From Pseudaminobacter soli (ex Zhang et al. 2022) (GTDB lineage: Bacteria; Pseudomonadota; Alphaproteobacteria; Rhizobiales; Rhizobiaceae): DNA of 64,000 nt. The position numbers and the translations under genes were made by a program. The notes below the pieces were generated by a model, which was given only the letters and a program-made list of their open reading frames with translations, ran no database searches and was not told the DNA's origin. Location of the stretch: positions 310,001 to 374,000 of the forward strand of contig NZ_JABVCF010000004.1 in assembly GCF_014595955.1 (NCBI RefSeq), written 5' to 3'. Shown here piece after piece: positions 42,044 through 50,310 of this stretch (position 1 is the stretch's first letter; every line of letters begins with the position of its first letter).

Positions 42044-43546
42044 TCACGCTGCCTCCTTCCGGGCGCCGGTGGCCGCCCCGACGATCGCTTCGGCGCTCCA
42101 CTTGCCGCGCTGGAACTCGTCCACGACGCGGCCTTCCTTCATCACCAGGATGCGGTCGGCGAGACCCATGACCTCCGGCAGCTCGGAGGAGATCAGGATG
42201 ACGGCGAGGCCATCGCCCGCAAGCTCGCCGATGAAGTCGTGGACGGCCGCCTTGGAGCCGATGTCGATGCCCTTGGTCGGCTCGTCGAGGATGATGACTT
42301 TCGGCCGGGTGGCCAGCCATTTTGCGATCACCACCTTCTGCTGGTTGCCTCCGGAAAGCTCGCCGAGCCGCTGCTCCCAGTTGGCGGCCTTCACCGCTAG
42401 GCGCCGGCCAAGACGACGCGTCTCGTCCTGCTCGGAGGGACGCGAGAGGAAGAGCCCGCGCACGTGCTTGACCAGGTTGGCGAGCGTCACGTTCTCGCGG
42501 ATGCCGAGCGACAGCACCGCACCCTGCTCCTGCCGGTCCTCCGGCACATAGGAGATGCCGGCATGGATCGCGTCCGCAGGCGAGCGGATGGAGAGCGGCT
42601 TGCCTTCCAAAGTGACGCTGCCGCGCGTCAGCGGCGTGATGCCGAACAGGCCCTGCATCGCCTCGGTCCGCCCGGCGCCCACCAGGCCGTAGAGCCCAAG
42701 GATCTCGCCCTTGCGCAGGTCGAACGAGACGTCGGCGAACTCGGTGGCGTTTGAGAGGTCTCTTACGGAGAGCGCGACCCCGCCGATCGGCACGTCGCGC
42801 TTCGGAAACACCTGGTCGACCGGCCGGCCGACCATCATGCGCACCAGCTGCGGCTCGGTCACATCGCTCAGCGGCCCCTCGCCCACCTTGTCGCCGTCGC
42901 GCAGGCAGACGAAATCGTCGGCGATGCGGAAAATCTCATCGAATTTGTGGCTGATGAAGACGACGGCGCGCCCTTCCGCCTTGAGCTGGGCGACGATGCG
43001 GAAGAGGTCGTCGATCTCGTTGGCCGACAGCGCTGCCGTCGGCTCGTCCATGATGACGACCTGCGCCTCGTGGGAGAGCGCGCGGGCGATCTCGACCAGA
43101 TGCTTCTGGGCGACCGAGAGGCGCTTCAGCTTGAACTCGGGCGGGATCTCCGCGTCGATGCGCTTGAGCAGGGCCGCCGCCTTGGCCCGCATCTCGGACC
43201 AGTCGACCAGCCGCCCGGCCCCGACCGGCATGTGGCCCATGAAAATGTTCTCGGCGACCGACAGTTCGTCGAACATCACCGTTTCCTGGTGAATGGCGGC
43301 GATGCCGGCCGCCCAGGCGTCACGCGGGGAGGCAAAGCTCTTCGGCTCGCCTGCGACCCGGATCTCGCCTTCGGTGGGCGTGTAGATGCCGGTCAGGATT
43401 TTCACGATGGTCGACTTGCCGGCCCCATTCTCGCCGATCAGCGCGGTGACGCTCCCTGGCCTGAGCGCCAGGCTGACATTCTGCAGCGCGCGCACGCCCG
43501 GGAAGGTTTTGGAGACGCCGGTCAGGGTGAGGATGGGTTCAGACAC
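42044..43546 (-). CDS. rhaT: L-rhamnose ABC transporter ATPase RhaT
   Basis: CUT2-type tandem ATPase of 500 aa. The first half has Walker A IGENGAGKSTIVK and Walker B QVVIMDEPTAAL. The second half has the degenerate GLVGAGRTEAMQGL nucleotide loop, signature LSGGNQQKVVIAKWL and KVIILDEPTKGIDIGSK, as usual for this class. It energises RhaPQ. The start is GTG at 43546; a GAGGTC lies rather far upstream. Palindromic elements flank it on both sides, which may set its expression relative to rhaS. Confidence 0.93.
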   Translation of the reverse strand: MSEPILTLTGVSKTFPGVRALQNVSLALRPGSVTALIGENGAGKSTIVKILTGIYTPTEGEIRVAGEPKSFASPRDAWAAGIAAIHQETVMFDELSVAENIFMGHMPVGAGRLVDWSEMRAKAAALLKRIDAEIPPEFKLKRLSVAQKHLVEIARALSHEAQVVIMDEPTAALSANEIDDLFRIVAQLKAEGRAVVFISHKFDEIFRIADDFVCLRDGDKVGEGPLSDVTEPQLVRMMVGRPVDQVFPKRDVPIGGVALSVRDLSNATEFADVSFDLRKGEILGLYGLVGAGRTEAMQGLFGITPLTRGSVTLEGKPLSIRSPADAIHAGISYVPEDRQEQGAVLSLGIRENVTLANLVKHVRGLFLSRPSEQDETRRLGRRLAVKAANWEQRLGELSGGNQQKVVIAKWLATRPKVIILDEPTKGIDIGSKAAVHDFIGELAGDGLAVILISSELPEVMGLADRILVMKEGRVVDEFQRGKWSAEAIVGAATGARKEAA

Positions 43547-43565
43547 GGGAGAGACGCTGACCTCT

Positions 43566-43697
43566 TACCCTCCCCCTTGTGGGGAGGGTCGATGAGCAGT
43601 TTGAGCGCAGCGGAAACTGCGAAGCGGGGTGGGGTCGAATCTAGGATGCAAGCCCACCCCGCCCTTCGGGCGACCCTCCCCGCAAGGGGGAGGGTAA
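43566..43697. repeat. Paired palindromic elements between rhaS and rhaT
   Basis: Two elements in inverted orientation fill the gap just after the rhaS stop: ACCCTCCCC-cttgt-GGGGAGGGT (43567-43589) with a GGGGTGGGG tail, and CCCACCCC...CGACCCTCCCC-gcaag-GGGGAGGGT (43653-43695). Stem-loops after a binding-protein gene often protect its mRNA; that role is inferred here. Confidence 0.75.
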
Positions 43698-43710
43698 GGG
43701 CGCCGCCAGA

Positions 43711-44727
43711 TCAGAAGATCTTGGCGAACTCCTCGACGTTGGTCTTGTTGAACTCGAAGGGCTCGCCCATGACGGCCTCGCCGTCCTTGCCGACCGTCGT
43801 CTCGCCCTTCTTGCCCATCGACAGCTTGGCGCCTTCCGCCGCGTCCTTGCCGTTGAGCAGGTCGGCCATGATCATGGTCGAGGCATAGCCGTACTCGACC
43901 GGATTCCAGATCGCGAAGGAATCGCAGGCGCCCTGCATCACGTAGTCCTTCATCTCGGACGGCAGGCCGAGGCCGGTGATGTAGACCTTGCCAATCAGCC
44001 CGCCGTCGACGATCGCCTTGGCGCCCGAGCGGATGCCGATCGTGGTCGGCGAGATCACGCCGCGCAGGTTCGGATGCGCCTTCACTAGGCCCTGCATCTC
44101 GCGGTAGCTCTTGTCGTCCTGGTCGTCGCCGTAGACGGTCGCCACCAGCGGCATCTCGGCATATTCGGGCTTCTTCCACTCCTCCTTCATGGCCTCGATC
44201 CAGGAGTTCTGGTTGGTCATGGTGGAGGCGGCCGACAGGATCGCGACCTCGCCCTTGTTGCCGAGCGTCTTGGCGATCATCTGTACCTGCTTGGCGCCGA
44301 TCAGCGGGGTAGACGAGGCAGACAGATGGACGGTGCGGCCGGCCGGCGCGATCGCCGAGTCGAAGCTCATCACCTTGATGCCGCGCTCGGCCGCCTTCTT
44401 GCCGACCGGAACGAGGGCGTCGGCGTCGTTGGCCGAGACGATGATGCCGTCGACCTTCTGCGCGATCTGGGCGTCGATGACGGCGATCTGCTCTTCGGCG
44501 GTCGGCTTGGCCGAGGCGGTGTAGATGATCTCGATGCCGCCGAGCTCGGCCGCGGCTTCCTTGGCGCCGTTGGCACAGGCGTCGAAATAGCTGTTGCCGA
44601 GATTCTTGACGATGAGTGCGATGCGCTTGTTGGCCGCGCGGGCCGGCCTGGTGATGATCGCCGGCGCGGCGAGCACGACCGCTCCCGCCCCTGCGATCCT
44701 GATCAGTTCGCGACGTGTGGTCTTCAT
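43711..44727 (-). CDS. rhaS: L-rhamnose ABC transporter substrate-binding protein RhaS
   Basis: Periplasmic binding protein of 338 aa, type I fold. The N terminus MKTTRRELIRIAGAGAVVLAAPAI has twin arginines (TRRELI) followed by a hydrophobic run and ARA-A cleavage site, so Tat export is possible. Mature motifs are IALIVKNLGNSYFDACANG, DGIIVSANDADALVPV and GVISPTTIGI. GGAGGAAAA precedes the ATG at 44727. It is the first structural gene after rhaR in the transport unit and is separated from rhaT by palindromic elements. Confidence 0.92.
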   Translation of the reverse strand: MKTTRRELIRIAGAGAVVLAAPAIITRPARAANKRIALIVKNLGNSYFDACANGAKEAAAELGGIEIIYTASAKPTAEEQIAVIDAQIAQKVDGIIVSANDADALVPVGKKAAERGIKVMSFDSAIAPAGRTVHLSASSTPLIGAKQVQMIAKTLGNKGEVAILSAASTMTNQNSWIEAMKEEWKKPEYAEMPLVATVYGDDQDDKSYREMQGLVKAHPNLRGVISPTTIGIRSGAKAIVDGGLIGKVYITGLGLPSEMKDYVMQGACDSFAIWNPVEYGYASTMIMADLLNGKDAAEGAKLSMGKKGETTVGKDGEAVMGEPFEFNKTNVEEFAKIF

Positions 44728-44802
44728 GGCATTTTCCTCCCTGCCAATACCCAAGTTTCCACTCTCGGACCGGTCAACCCGGCCCGACCGTCCCTCCGCT
44801 CC

Positions 44803-45597
44803 TCATGCGGCGGAAGCGATCTCCTTCCCAACGCGTGCTATCAAGGTCTCCACCCCGGCCCTCTCCAGCATCCCCAAGGCGGCCTCGCTGATGCCGTCGT
44901 CCGTCACCAGGGTCGTGACCCGGGACAGCGGACACACCACCAAGCTTCCCTTAGGTTCGAATTTGGTCGAATCGGCGAGAACTATCAAGCGATCGGCGCG
45001 CGTCAGCAGCTTCGCCTCGGCCCGCGCCACCAGCGGGTCGGCCTCCACCACGCCGAGCGACGTGATCGCTGCCGCGCTCATGAACATGGTGGTGGCATGC
45101 AGGTTCTGGATCGCGTCGTCCTCGAAAGGCGACAGGATGATACCCTGCTCGCGATAAACCTCGCCGCCGGGAAGGGTGATGCGGTTCTCGCTGCCGCGGA
45201 TCAGCGCCTCGGCGATCGGGAACGAGTTGGTCAGGATGTTCAGCCGGCGGTCTTTGAGGAAGTCGACCATGGCGAAGGTCGTCGTGCCGGCGTTGATGAT
45301 GATCGACTCGCCATCCTGGCAAAGTCCGCAGGCGGCGGCGGCGATCGCCCGCTTTTTCTCGGCGTTCTTGACGCGCTGAGAGCTGAATGTCGGCGCGCCC
45401 AACGTCGCGGGGAGCGGCTCGGGTGCGGAGATGCCGCCATGGACGCGGCGAACGAGCCCTTCCTTCTCCAGCCGTGCAAGGTCGCGGCGCAGCGTGGCGC
45501 TCGAGGCTCCGGTCAGCCGGACCAGCTCGCGCACCGGCACGACGGCCCGTCCGGCCATCGACCCAAGTATCGCCGAACGCCGGTCTCTTTCGTGCAT
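44803..45597 (-). CDS. rhaR: DeoR family regulator of rhamnose genes
   Basis: DeoR/GlpR-type repressor of 264 aa. The N-terminal winged helix (VRELVRLTGASSATLRRDLARLEKEGLVRRVHGG) is followed by a DeoR sensor domain with the IIINAGTTTFAMVDFL phosphate-sugar loop. In R. leguminosarum, RhaR represses the two divergent rha transcripts. The gene reads first in the rhaRSTPQUK unit and diverges from rhaDI across 192 bp that hold several TGAGCGT repeats. The ATG at 45597 is clear. Confidence 0.9.
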   Translation of the reverse strand: MHERDRRSAILGSMAGRAVVPVRELVRLTGASSATLRRDLARLEKEGLVRRVHGGISAPEPLPATLGAPTFSSQRVKNAEKKRAIAAAACGLCQDGESIIINAGTTTFAMVDFLKDRRLNILTNSFPIAEALIRGSENRITLPGGEVYREQGIILSPFEDDAIQNLHATTMFMSAAAITSLGVVEADPLVARAEAKLLTRADRLIVLADSTKFEPKGSLVVCPLSRVTTLVTDDGISEAALGMLERAGVETLIARVGKEIASAA

Positions 45598-45640
45598 GAG
45601 AGCCTTGCTCGCCTGAATTCGATCGCATCAATGCATGCGC

Positions 45641-45740
45641 GCTCATGAGCGTCAACGAAAATGAGCGTATCGCGCTGCAATAATTGGTTGCGCAACGCAT
45701 TTGCTCAATTTCGCTCGAAATCCCGATTGACCGTGAGCGT
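45641..45740. promoter_or_regulatory. Repeated TGAGCGT motifs in the rhaR-rhaD divergent promoter
   Basis: ATGAGCGT occurs at 45645-45652 and 45661-45668, and GTGAGCGT at 45733-45740. The first lies in the palindrome GCTCATGAGC (45641-45650), and an inverted GCTCAATTTCGCTC lies at 45703-45716. Direct repeats like this are common operators for DeoR proteins, so they are candidate RhaR sites; binding is inferred. Confidence 0.5.
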
Positions 45741-45789
45741 TTTCCGGCGCTAGCGTGCGAGCAAAACATTCCCGGGAGGAGCCGAGGAC

Positions 45790-47880
45790 ATGGCCGGCAG
45801 CAGACTTGCCAACCTGTGGGACGATCAGAAGGCGGCCGGTCGCAGCGAGGCCGAACTGCTGGTCTATCGATCGAACCTGCTCGGCTCCGACAAGCGCATC
45901 ACCAATTACGGCGGCGGCAACACCTCCGCCAAGGCGTTTGCGAAGGACCCGCTGACCGGCGAGACCGTCGAGGTGCTCTGGGTCAAGGGCTCGGGCGGCG
46001 ACCTCGGCACGATGCGCATGGAGGGGCTGGCCAGCCTCTATATGGAGAAGCTGGAGAGCCTGAAGAAGCTCTATCGCGGCGTCGACTTTGAAGACGCGAT
46101 GGTCGACTACCTGCCGCACTGCACGTTCAACCTGAACCCCCGCGCCGCTTCGATCGACACGCCGCTGCACGCCTTCGTGCCCACAAAACATGTCGACCAC
46201 ATGCACCCCGATGCGGTGATCGCGATCGCCGCGGCGAAGGACAGCAAGGCGCTGACCAAGGACGTTTTTGGCGGCGAGATCGGCTGGCTGCCGTGGAAGC
46301 GGCCGGGCTTCGAGCTCGGCTTGTGGCTGGAAAAGTTCTGCCGGGAGAACCCGGATGCGGTCGGCGTCGTTCTCGAAGGCCACGGCCTCTTCACCTGGGG
46401 CGACACCTCAAAATCCTGCTACGAGGCGACGATCCGCATCATCAACCGCGCGATCGAGTGGTTCGAGGCCAATGGGCGCGGCAGACCGGCCTTCGGCGGC
46501 GAGGTCCGCAGGACGCTTCCGCAAGCCGAGCGCCGCGCCATCGCCGCAAAGCTGATGCCGGCGATCCGCGGCATGATCTCGGCCAAGGAGCGCAAGGTCG
46601 TCCACTTCGATGACTCGCCCGCGGTGCTGGAGTTCATCGCCTCGCGCGACATGCAGGCGCTGGCGGCGAAGGGCACGAGTTGCCCCGACCACTTTTTGCG
46701 CACCAAGCGCAGCCCGCTGGTGGTGGATTTCGATCCGGCCAGTCCCGATCTGGAGAAGACGCTCGCTGGCCTGCCCGCCGCGCTGGTGGCCTATCGCCAG
46801 GGCCACGCCGACTATTACCAACGCTGCAAGCGCCCCGAGAGCCCGCCGATGCGCGATCCGAACGCTGTCGTCTATCTGGTGCCCGGCGTCGGCATGTTGA
46901 CCTTCGCCAAGGACAAGGCCACCGCGCGCGTCTCGGCCGAATTTTATGTCAACGCCATCAATGTGATGCGCGGCGCTTCCTCGGTGTCGGACTATATGGG
47001 TCTCGCCGAGCAGGAGGCCTTCGACATCGAATACTGGGTGCTCGAAGAGGCCAAGCTGCAGCGGCTGCCCAAGCCCAAGGCGCTTGCCGGCCGCATCGCT
47101 CTGGTGACTGGAGGGGCAGGCGGGATCGGCAGGGCGACGGCCGAGCGACTGCTCGCCGACGGCGCCTGCGTGGTGCTGGCCGACATCGACGCCTCAGCCC
47201 TCGAAAGAACGGAGAAAGAGCTCGCGGACCGACATTCGCCCGACGTGGTGCGCGGGGTGCGGTTGGACGTAACGAAGGAAGCAGAAGTGACCGAGGCCTT
47301 CGCCTTCGCTGCGCGCGAATTCGGCGGGCTCGACATTCTTGTCTCCAATGCCGGCATCTCCTCGGCCGCGCCGGTGGACGAGACCGAGCTGTCGCTGTGG
47401 AACCGCAACATGGAGATCCTGGCGACGGGCTATTTCCTCGTCTCGCGCGAGGCGTTCCGGCTGATGAAGCGGCAGAGGGCCGGCGGCAACATCGTGTTCA
47501 TCGCCTCCAAGAACGGGCTGGCCGCATCACCCAACGCCTCCGCCTACTGCACGGCCAAGGCCGCAGAGATCCATCTCGCCCGCTGCCTCGCGCTGGAGGG
47601 CGCCGAGCACGGCATCCGCGTCAACACGGTCAATCCCGACGCAGTGCTGCGCGGCTCCAAGATCTGGAGCGGTGAGTGGCGGGAGCAGCGGGCGGCCGCC
47701 TACAACATGGCGCCGGACGAACTCGAGGAGCACTACCGCAAGCGCTCGCTGCTGAAGCTCAGCGTGTTCCCGGAAGATATCGCCGAGGCGGTCTGGTTCT
47801 TCGCCTCTGACCTGTCGGCCAAGTCGACCGGGAACATACTCAACGTCGACGCGGGCAATGCGCAGAGTTTTACGAGGTAG
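45790..47880 (+). CDS. rhaD: Bifunctional rhamnulose-phosphate aldolase / short-chain dehydrogenase RhaD
   Basis: Fusion protein of 696 aa. The N-terminal class II aldolase domain (residues about 20-370) has the metal-binding HVDHMHPD and EGHGLFTWG. The C-terminal SDR domain (about 430-696) has GRIALVTGGAGGIGRATAERLL, NAGISSAAP and the YCTAKAAEIHLA active site. The aldolase splits the phosphorylated ketose into dihydroxyacetone phosphate and lactaldehyde, and the dehydrogenase would act on the lactaldehyde. This fusion is typical of rhizobial rha loci. It starts the divergent rhaDI unit; GGGAGGAG lies before the ATG. Confidence 0.93.
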   Translation: MAGSRLANLWDDQKAAGRSEAELLVYRSNLLGSDKRITNYGGGNTSAKAFAKDPLTGETVEVLWVKGSGGDLGTMRMEGLASLYMEKLESLKKLYRGVDFEDAMVDYLPHCTFNLNPRAASIDTPLHAFVPTKHVDHMHPDAVIAIAAAKDSKALTKDVFGGEIGWLPWKRPGFELGLWLEKFCRENPDAVGVVLEGHGLFTWGDTSKSCYEATIRIINRAIEWFEANGRGRPAFGGEVRRTLPQAERRAIAAKLMPAIRGMISAKERKVVHFDDSPAVLEFIASRDMQALAAKGTSCPDHFLRTKRSPLVVDFDPASPDLEKTLAGLPAALVAYRQGHADYYQRCKRPESPPMRDPNAVVYLVPGVGMLTFAKDKATARVSAEFYVNAINVMRGASSVSDYMGLAEQEAFDIEYWVLEEAKLQRLPKPKALAGRIALVTGGAGGIGRATAERLLADGACVVLADIDASALERTEKELADRHSPDVVRGVRLDVTKEAEVTEAFAFAAREFGGLDILVSNAGISSAAPVDETELSLWNRNMEILATGYFLVSREAFRLMKRQRAGGNIVFIASKNGLAASPNASAYCTAKAAEIHLARCLALEGAEHGIRVNTVNPDAVLRGSKIWSGEWREQRAAAYNMAPDELEEHYRKRSLLKLSVFPEDIAEAVWFFASDLSAKSTGNILNVDAGNAQSFTR

Positions 47881-47976
47881 GGTGAGATTTGGGAGGACGG
47901 CGTCCCTTCGCACTGGTGTGCCAGGCACATTCGTCAAAGACTAAGATGTCCACTGCGCAACTGGGAGGAGGCGCAC

Positions 47977-49269
47977 ATGACCGAACAACTCATCGCCACT
48001 GATCTCGTCCACGAGCACAACGCCGAGCGGGAAGGAAACCTGCGCCGCGACTACGACCATCTCGGCGAGCAGCTTTCCCGCCGCGGCATCGACATATCGG
48101 CAATCCTGGCAAGGGTCGAAAAATTCGGCGTGGCGATCCCGTCCTGGGGCGTCGGCACCGGCGGCACACGCTTCGCGCGCTATCCCGGCCCGGGCGAGCC
48201 GCGCGACGTCTTCGACAAGATCGAGGACTGCTCCGTCATCCAGCAACTGACGCGCGCCACGCCGACGGTGTCGCTGCACATCCCCTGGGACAAGGCCGAC
48301 CCCAAGCGCCTGAAGCAGGCGGCAAGCCGCTTCGGCCTCGCCTTCGACGCCATCAACTCGAACACTTTTTCCGACGCAAAGGATCAGAAGCTTTCGTATA
48401 AATTCGGCTCGCTCAGCCATGCCGATGCCGCGGTCCGCGGGCAGGCGGTGGAACACAACATCGAATGCATCGAGATCGGCCGCGAGGTCGGCTCGAAGGC
48501 GCTGACGGTGTGGATCGGCGACGGCTCGAACTTCCCCGGCCAGGTGAATTTCACCCGCGCCTTCGAGCGCTATCTCGCCGCGATGCGCGAGATCTACGAC
48601 GCGCTGCCGGATGACTGGCGGCTCCTCACCGAGCATAAGATGTACGAGCCGGCCTTCTACTCCACCGTCGTCCAGGACTGGGGCACCAACTACCTGATCG
48701 CCCAGGAGCTCGGCGAAAAGGCTTTCTGCCTCGTCGACCTCGGCCATCACGCGCCGAACGTGAACATCGAGATGATCGTGGCCCGCCTGATCCAGTTCAA
48801 GAAACTGGGCGGCTTCCACTTCAACGATTCCAAGTATGGCGACGACGATCTCGACGCCGGCTCGATCGACCCTTACCGGCTGTTCCTGGTCTTCAACGAA
48901 CTGGTCGACGCGGAACTCTCCGGCGCCGCAGGCTTCGACCCGGCGCACATGCTCGACCAGAGCCATAACGTCACCGATCCGATCGAGAGCCTGATGCTGT
49001 CGGCCGCCGAGTTGCAGCGCGCCTATGCCTCAGCCCTGCTGGTCGACCGCGCCGCGCTGGAAAGCTCCCAGGAGGAGAATGATGCGCTCATGGCTACGCA
49101 GACGCTGAAGGCGGCGTTCCGTACCGATGTCGAACCGATCCTGGCGATGGCGCGCCTCAGCAAGGGCGGTGCGATCGATCCGGTCGGGGCCTATCGGAAA
49201 GCGGGCTATCGAGTGAAGGTCGCTGCGGAACGGCCGGCGGTAGCTTCGATGGGTGGCGGGATCGTGTAG
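47977..49269 (+). CDS. rhaI: L-rhamnose isomerase (rhizobial RhaI type)
   Basis: TIM-barrel isomerase of 430 aa that converts L-rhamnose to L-rhamnulose. Metal-site residues are expected in LTEHKMYEPAFYS, CLVDLGHHAPNVNIEM and GGFHFNDSKYGDDDLDAG. It is the type found in Rhizobium and Pseudomonas, not the E. coli RhaA type. It lies 96 bp after rhaD; GGGAGGAGG precedes the ATG. With RhaU, RhaK and RhaD it completes the phosphorylated rhamnose route. Confidence 0.93.
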   Translation: MTEQLIATDLVHEHNAEREGNLRRDYDHLGEQLSRRGIDISAILARVEKFGVAIPSWGVGTGGTRFARYPGPGEPRDVFDKIEDCSVIQQLTRATPTVSLHIPWDKADPKRLKQAASRFGLAFDAINSNTFSDAKDQKLSYKFGSLSHADAAVRGQAVEHNIECIEIGREVGSKALTVWIGDGSNFPGQVNFTRAFERYLAAMREIYDALPDDWRLLTEHKMYEPAFYSTVVQDWGTNYLIAQELGEKAFCLVDLGHHAPNVNIEMIVARLIQFKKLGGFHFNDSKYGDDDLDAGSIDPYRLFLVFNELVDAELSGAAGFDPAHMLDQSHNVTDPIESLMLSAAELQRAYASALLVDRAALESSQEENDALMATQTLKAAFRTDVEPILAMARLSKGGAIDPVGAYRKAGYRVKVAAERPAVASMGGGIV

Positions 49270-49280
49270 GGCTTCGGAGC

Positions 49281-49360
49281 TTCAGGTGCGTCCTTCGAGG
49301 CTCCCCTTCGGCTGCTCGCGACTTGGTCGCTCGCGCTCAGGGTCGCACCTCAGGATGAGG
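49281..49360. repeat. RIME-like mosaic element, copy 1
   Basis: The left end (49281-49303, TTCAGGTGCGTCC...) and right end (49343-49360, TCGCACCTCAGGATGAGG) are exact reverse complements of parts of the copy at 49471-49553. The sequence type (CCTCATCCTGAGGTGCGA and CCTCGAAGGACGCACC) is that of rhizobial intergenic mosaic elements. It lies just after rhaI. Confidence 0.75.
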
Positions 49361-49470
49361 AATGTGGGTGCTACAGCGCCAATCACGATCCGTCAGCGCC
49401 AAGCCACTGATCTGAAGGCCGGCTGATTCTTTGAGCCGATGCTGACTGTAAGCGCTGCAGGCACAACGGT

Positions 49471-49553
49471 CCTCATCCTGAGGTGCGAGCCCGCACGGGA
49501 CTTGTTATAGGGAAATTGACCTCGGCGGGCGAGCCTCGAAGGACGCACCTGAA
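49471..49553. repeat. RIME-like mosaic element, copy 2 (inverted)
   Basis: Exact matches to copy 1 in reverse: 18 bases at 49471-49488 and 23 bases at 49531-49553. The middle differs. Together the two copies make an inverted repeat with a 110-bp spacer that could fold as a long hairpin in the transcript. Confidence 0.75.
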
Positions 49554-49602
49554 CCAAGCGGGCAAGAGGCCTCCAGCGACGGCACTTCGACCGAAGCGGC
49601 TT

Positions 49603-50310
49603 CTACGCCCTCTTCAGCACCTTCGCCGCCTCGTCGCCGGTGAGCAGATCCTTCCAGTAGCTTTCCGCGCCCTGCAGGTGCGCGCTCATCAGCGCCTGCG
49701 CGAGATTGCCGTCGCGGCGGACCAGCGCGTCGTAGATCTGCAGGTGCTCGGCATGCGAGCGCCGGCCGCGCGCCGGATCGTTGAAGTAGATCGGCAGCCG
49801 GGTCTCGCCCATCACGTAGTAGACGCTGCAGATGCGGTGGAAGATGCTGTTCTGCGTCGCCCGCACGATCTCCAGGTGGAAATCGCGGTCCTCGCGCGCC
49901 AGCGGCTCTCCCGCCGCCAGTCTCGCCTCGGAGGCCGCAAGGATTTCGCGCAGCCGCTCGAAATTCTCTTCCGTTGCGCGGCTGCAGGCGAGCTCGGCCG
50001 CCTTGATCTCGTGGATCTTCCTGAGCTCTACTGTCTCGTAGATCTGCACAGGATCGAGCGGCACGCCGGCCTTGGCGAACAGCGCCATCGCCTCGACGCT
50101 CGCCTGTCGCGTGGTCAGGTAGATACCCGACTTGGCGCGGCGCTCGACGATACGCATGGCTTCCAGGATCGCGAGCGTCTCGCGGATTTGGCCCCGGCTC
50201 ACGCCGAAATGCTCGGCAAGCTCGCGCTCCGACGGCGTACGTCCGGTCTCGGCCTGCGAAGAGGCGTAGAGATGGGCGGCGAGTTCCGCGAGGAGATCCT
50301 TTTCCTTCAT
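49603..50310 (-). CDS. GntR family (FadR/FCD) regulator of the sugar cluster
   Basis: A 235-aa regulator with a GntR winged helix (GRTPSERELAEHFGVSRGQIRETLAILEAMRIVE) and an FCD effector domain (AREDRDFHLEIVRATQN, RRSHAEHLQIYDAL) whose Asp/His residues match the metal-site pattern. The ATG overlaps the stop of the upstream dehydratase gene as ATGA, so it is the last gene of that unit. Two TGGT-N3-ACCA sites, the FadR-family operator form, lie in the divergent promoter of the same cluster. A sugar acid made or used by the cluster is the likely inducer (inference). Confidence 0.85.
   Translation of the reverse strand: MKEKDLLAELAAHLYASSQAETGRTPSERELAEHFGVSRGQIRETLAILEAMRIVERRAKSGIYLTTRQASVEAMALFAKAGVPLDPVQIYETVELRKIHEIKAAELACSRATEENFERLREILAASEARLAAGEPLAREDRDFHLEIVRATQNSIFHRICSVYYVMGETRLPIYFNDPARGRRSHAEHLQIYDALVRRDGNLAQALMSAHLQGAESYWKDLLTGDEAAKVLKRA

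Larger units (their letters stand above)
49270..49602. other. Gap after rhaI with an inverted repeat pair
   Basis: This 333-bp gap lies between the convergent rhaI and GntR genes. It holds the two inverted mosaic-element copies at 49281-49360 and 49471-49553 and nothing else that I can recognise. Neither strand has a plausible coding frame. Confidence 0.65.

Noticed and set aside
41868-42320. N-terminal extension of RhaP suggested by an open frame through the palindromic element
   Set aside because: The extra part is Arg/Pro-rich and overlaps rhaT in another frame; homologous permeases start at the ATG at 41867.
39257-43697. Clustered short repeats that could look like a CRISPR array
   Set aside because: The units are palindromic pairs separated by genes and by unequal distances, with no spacers of constant length and no cas genes.
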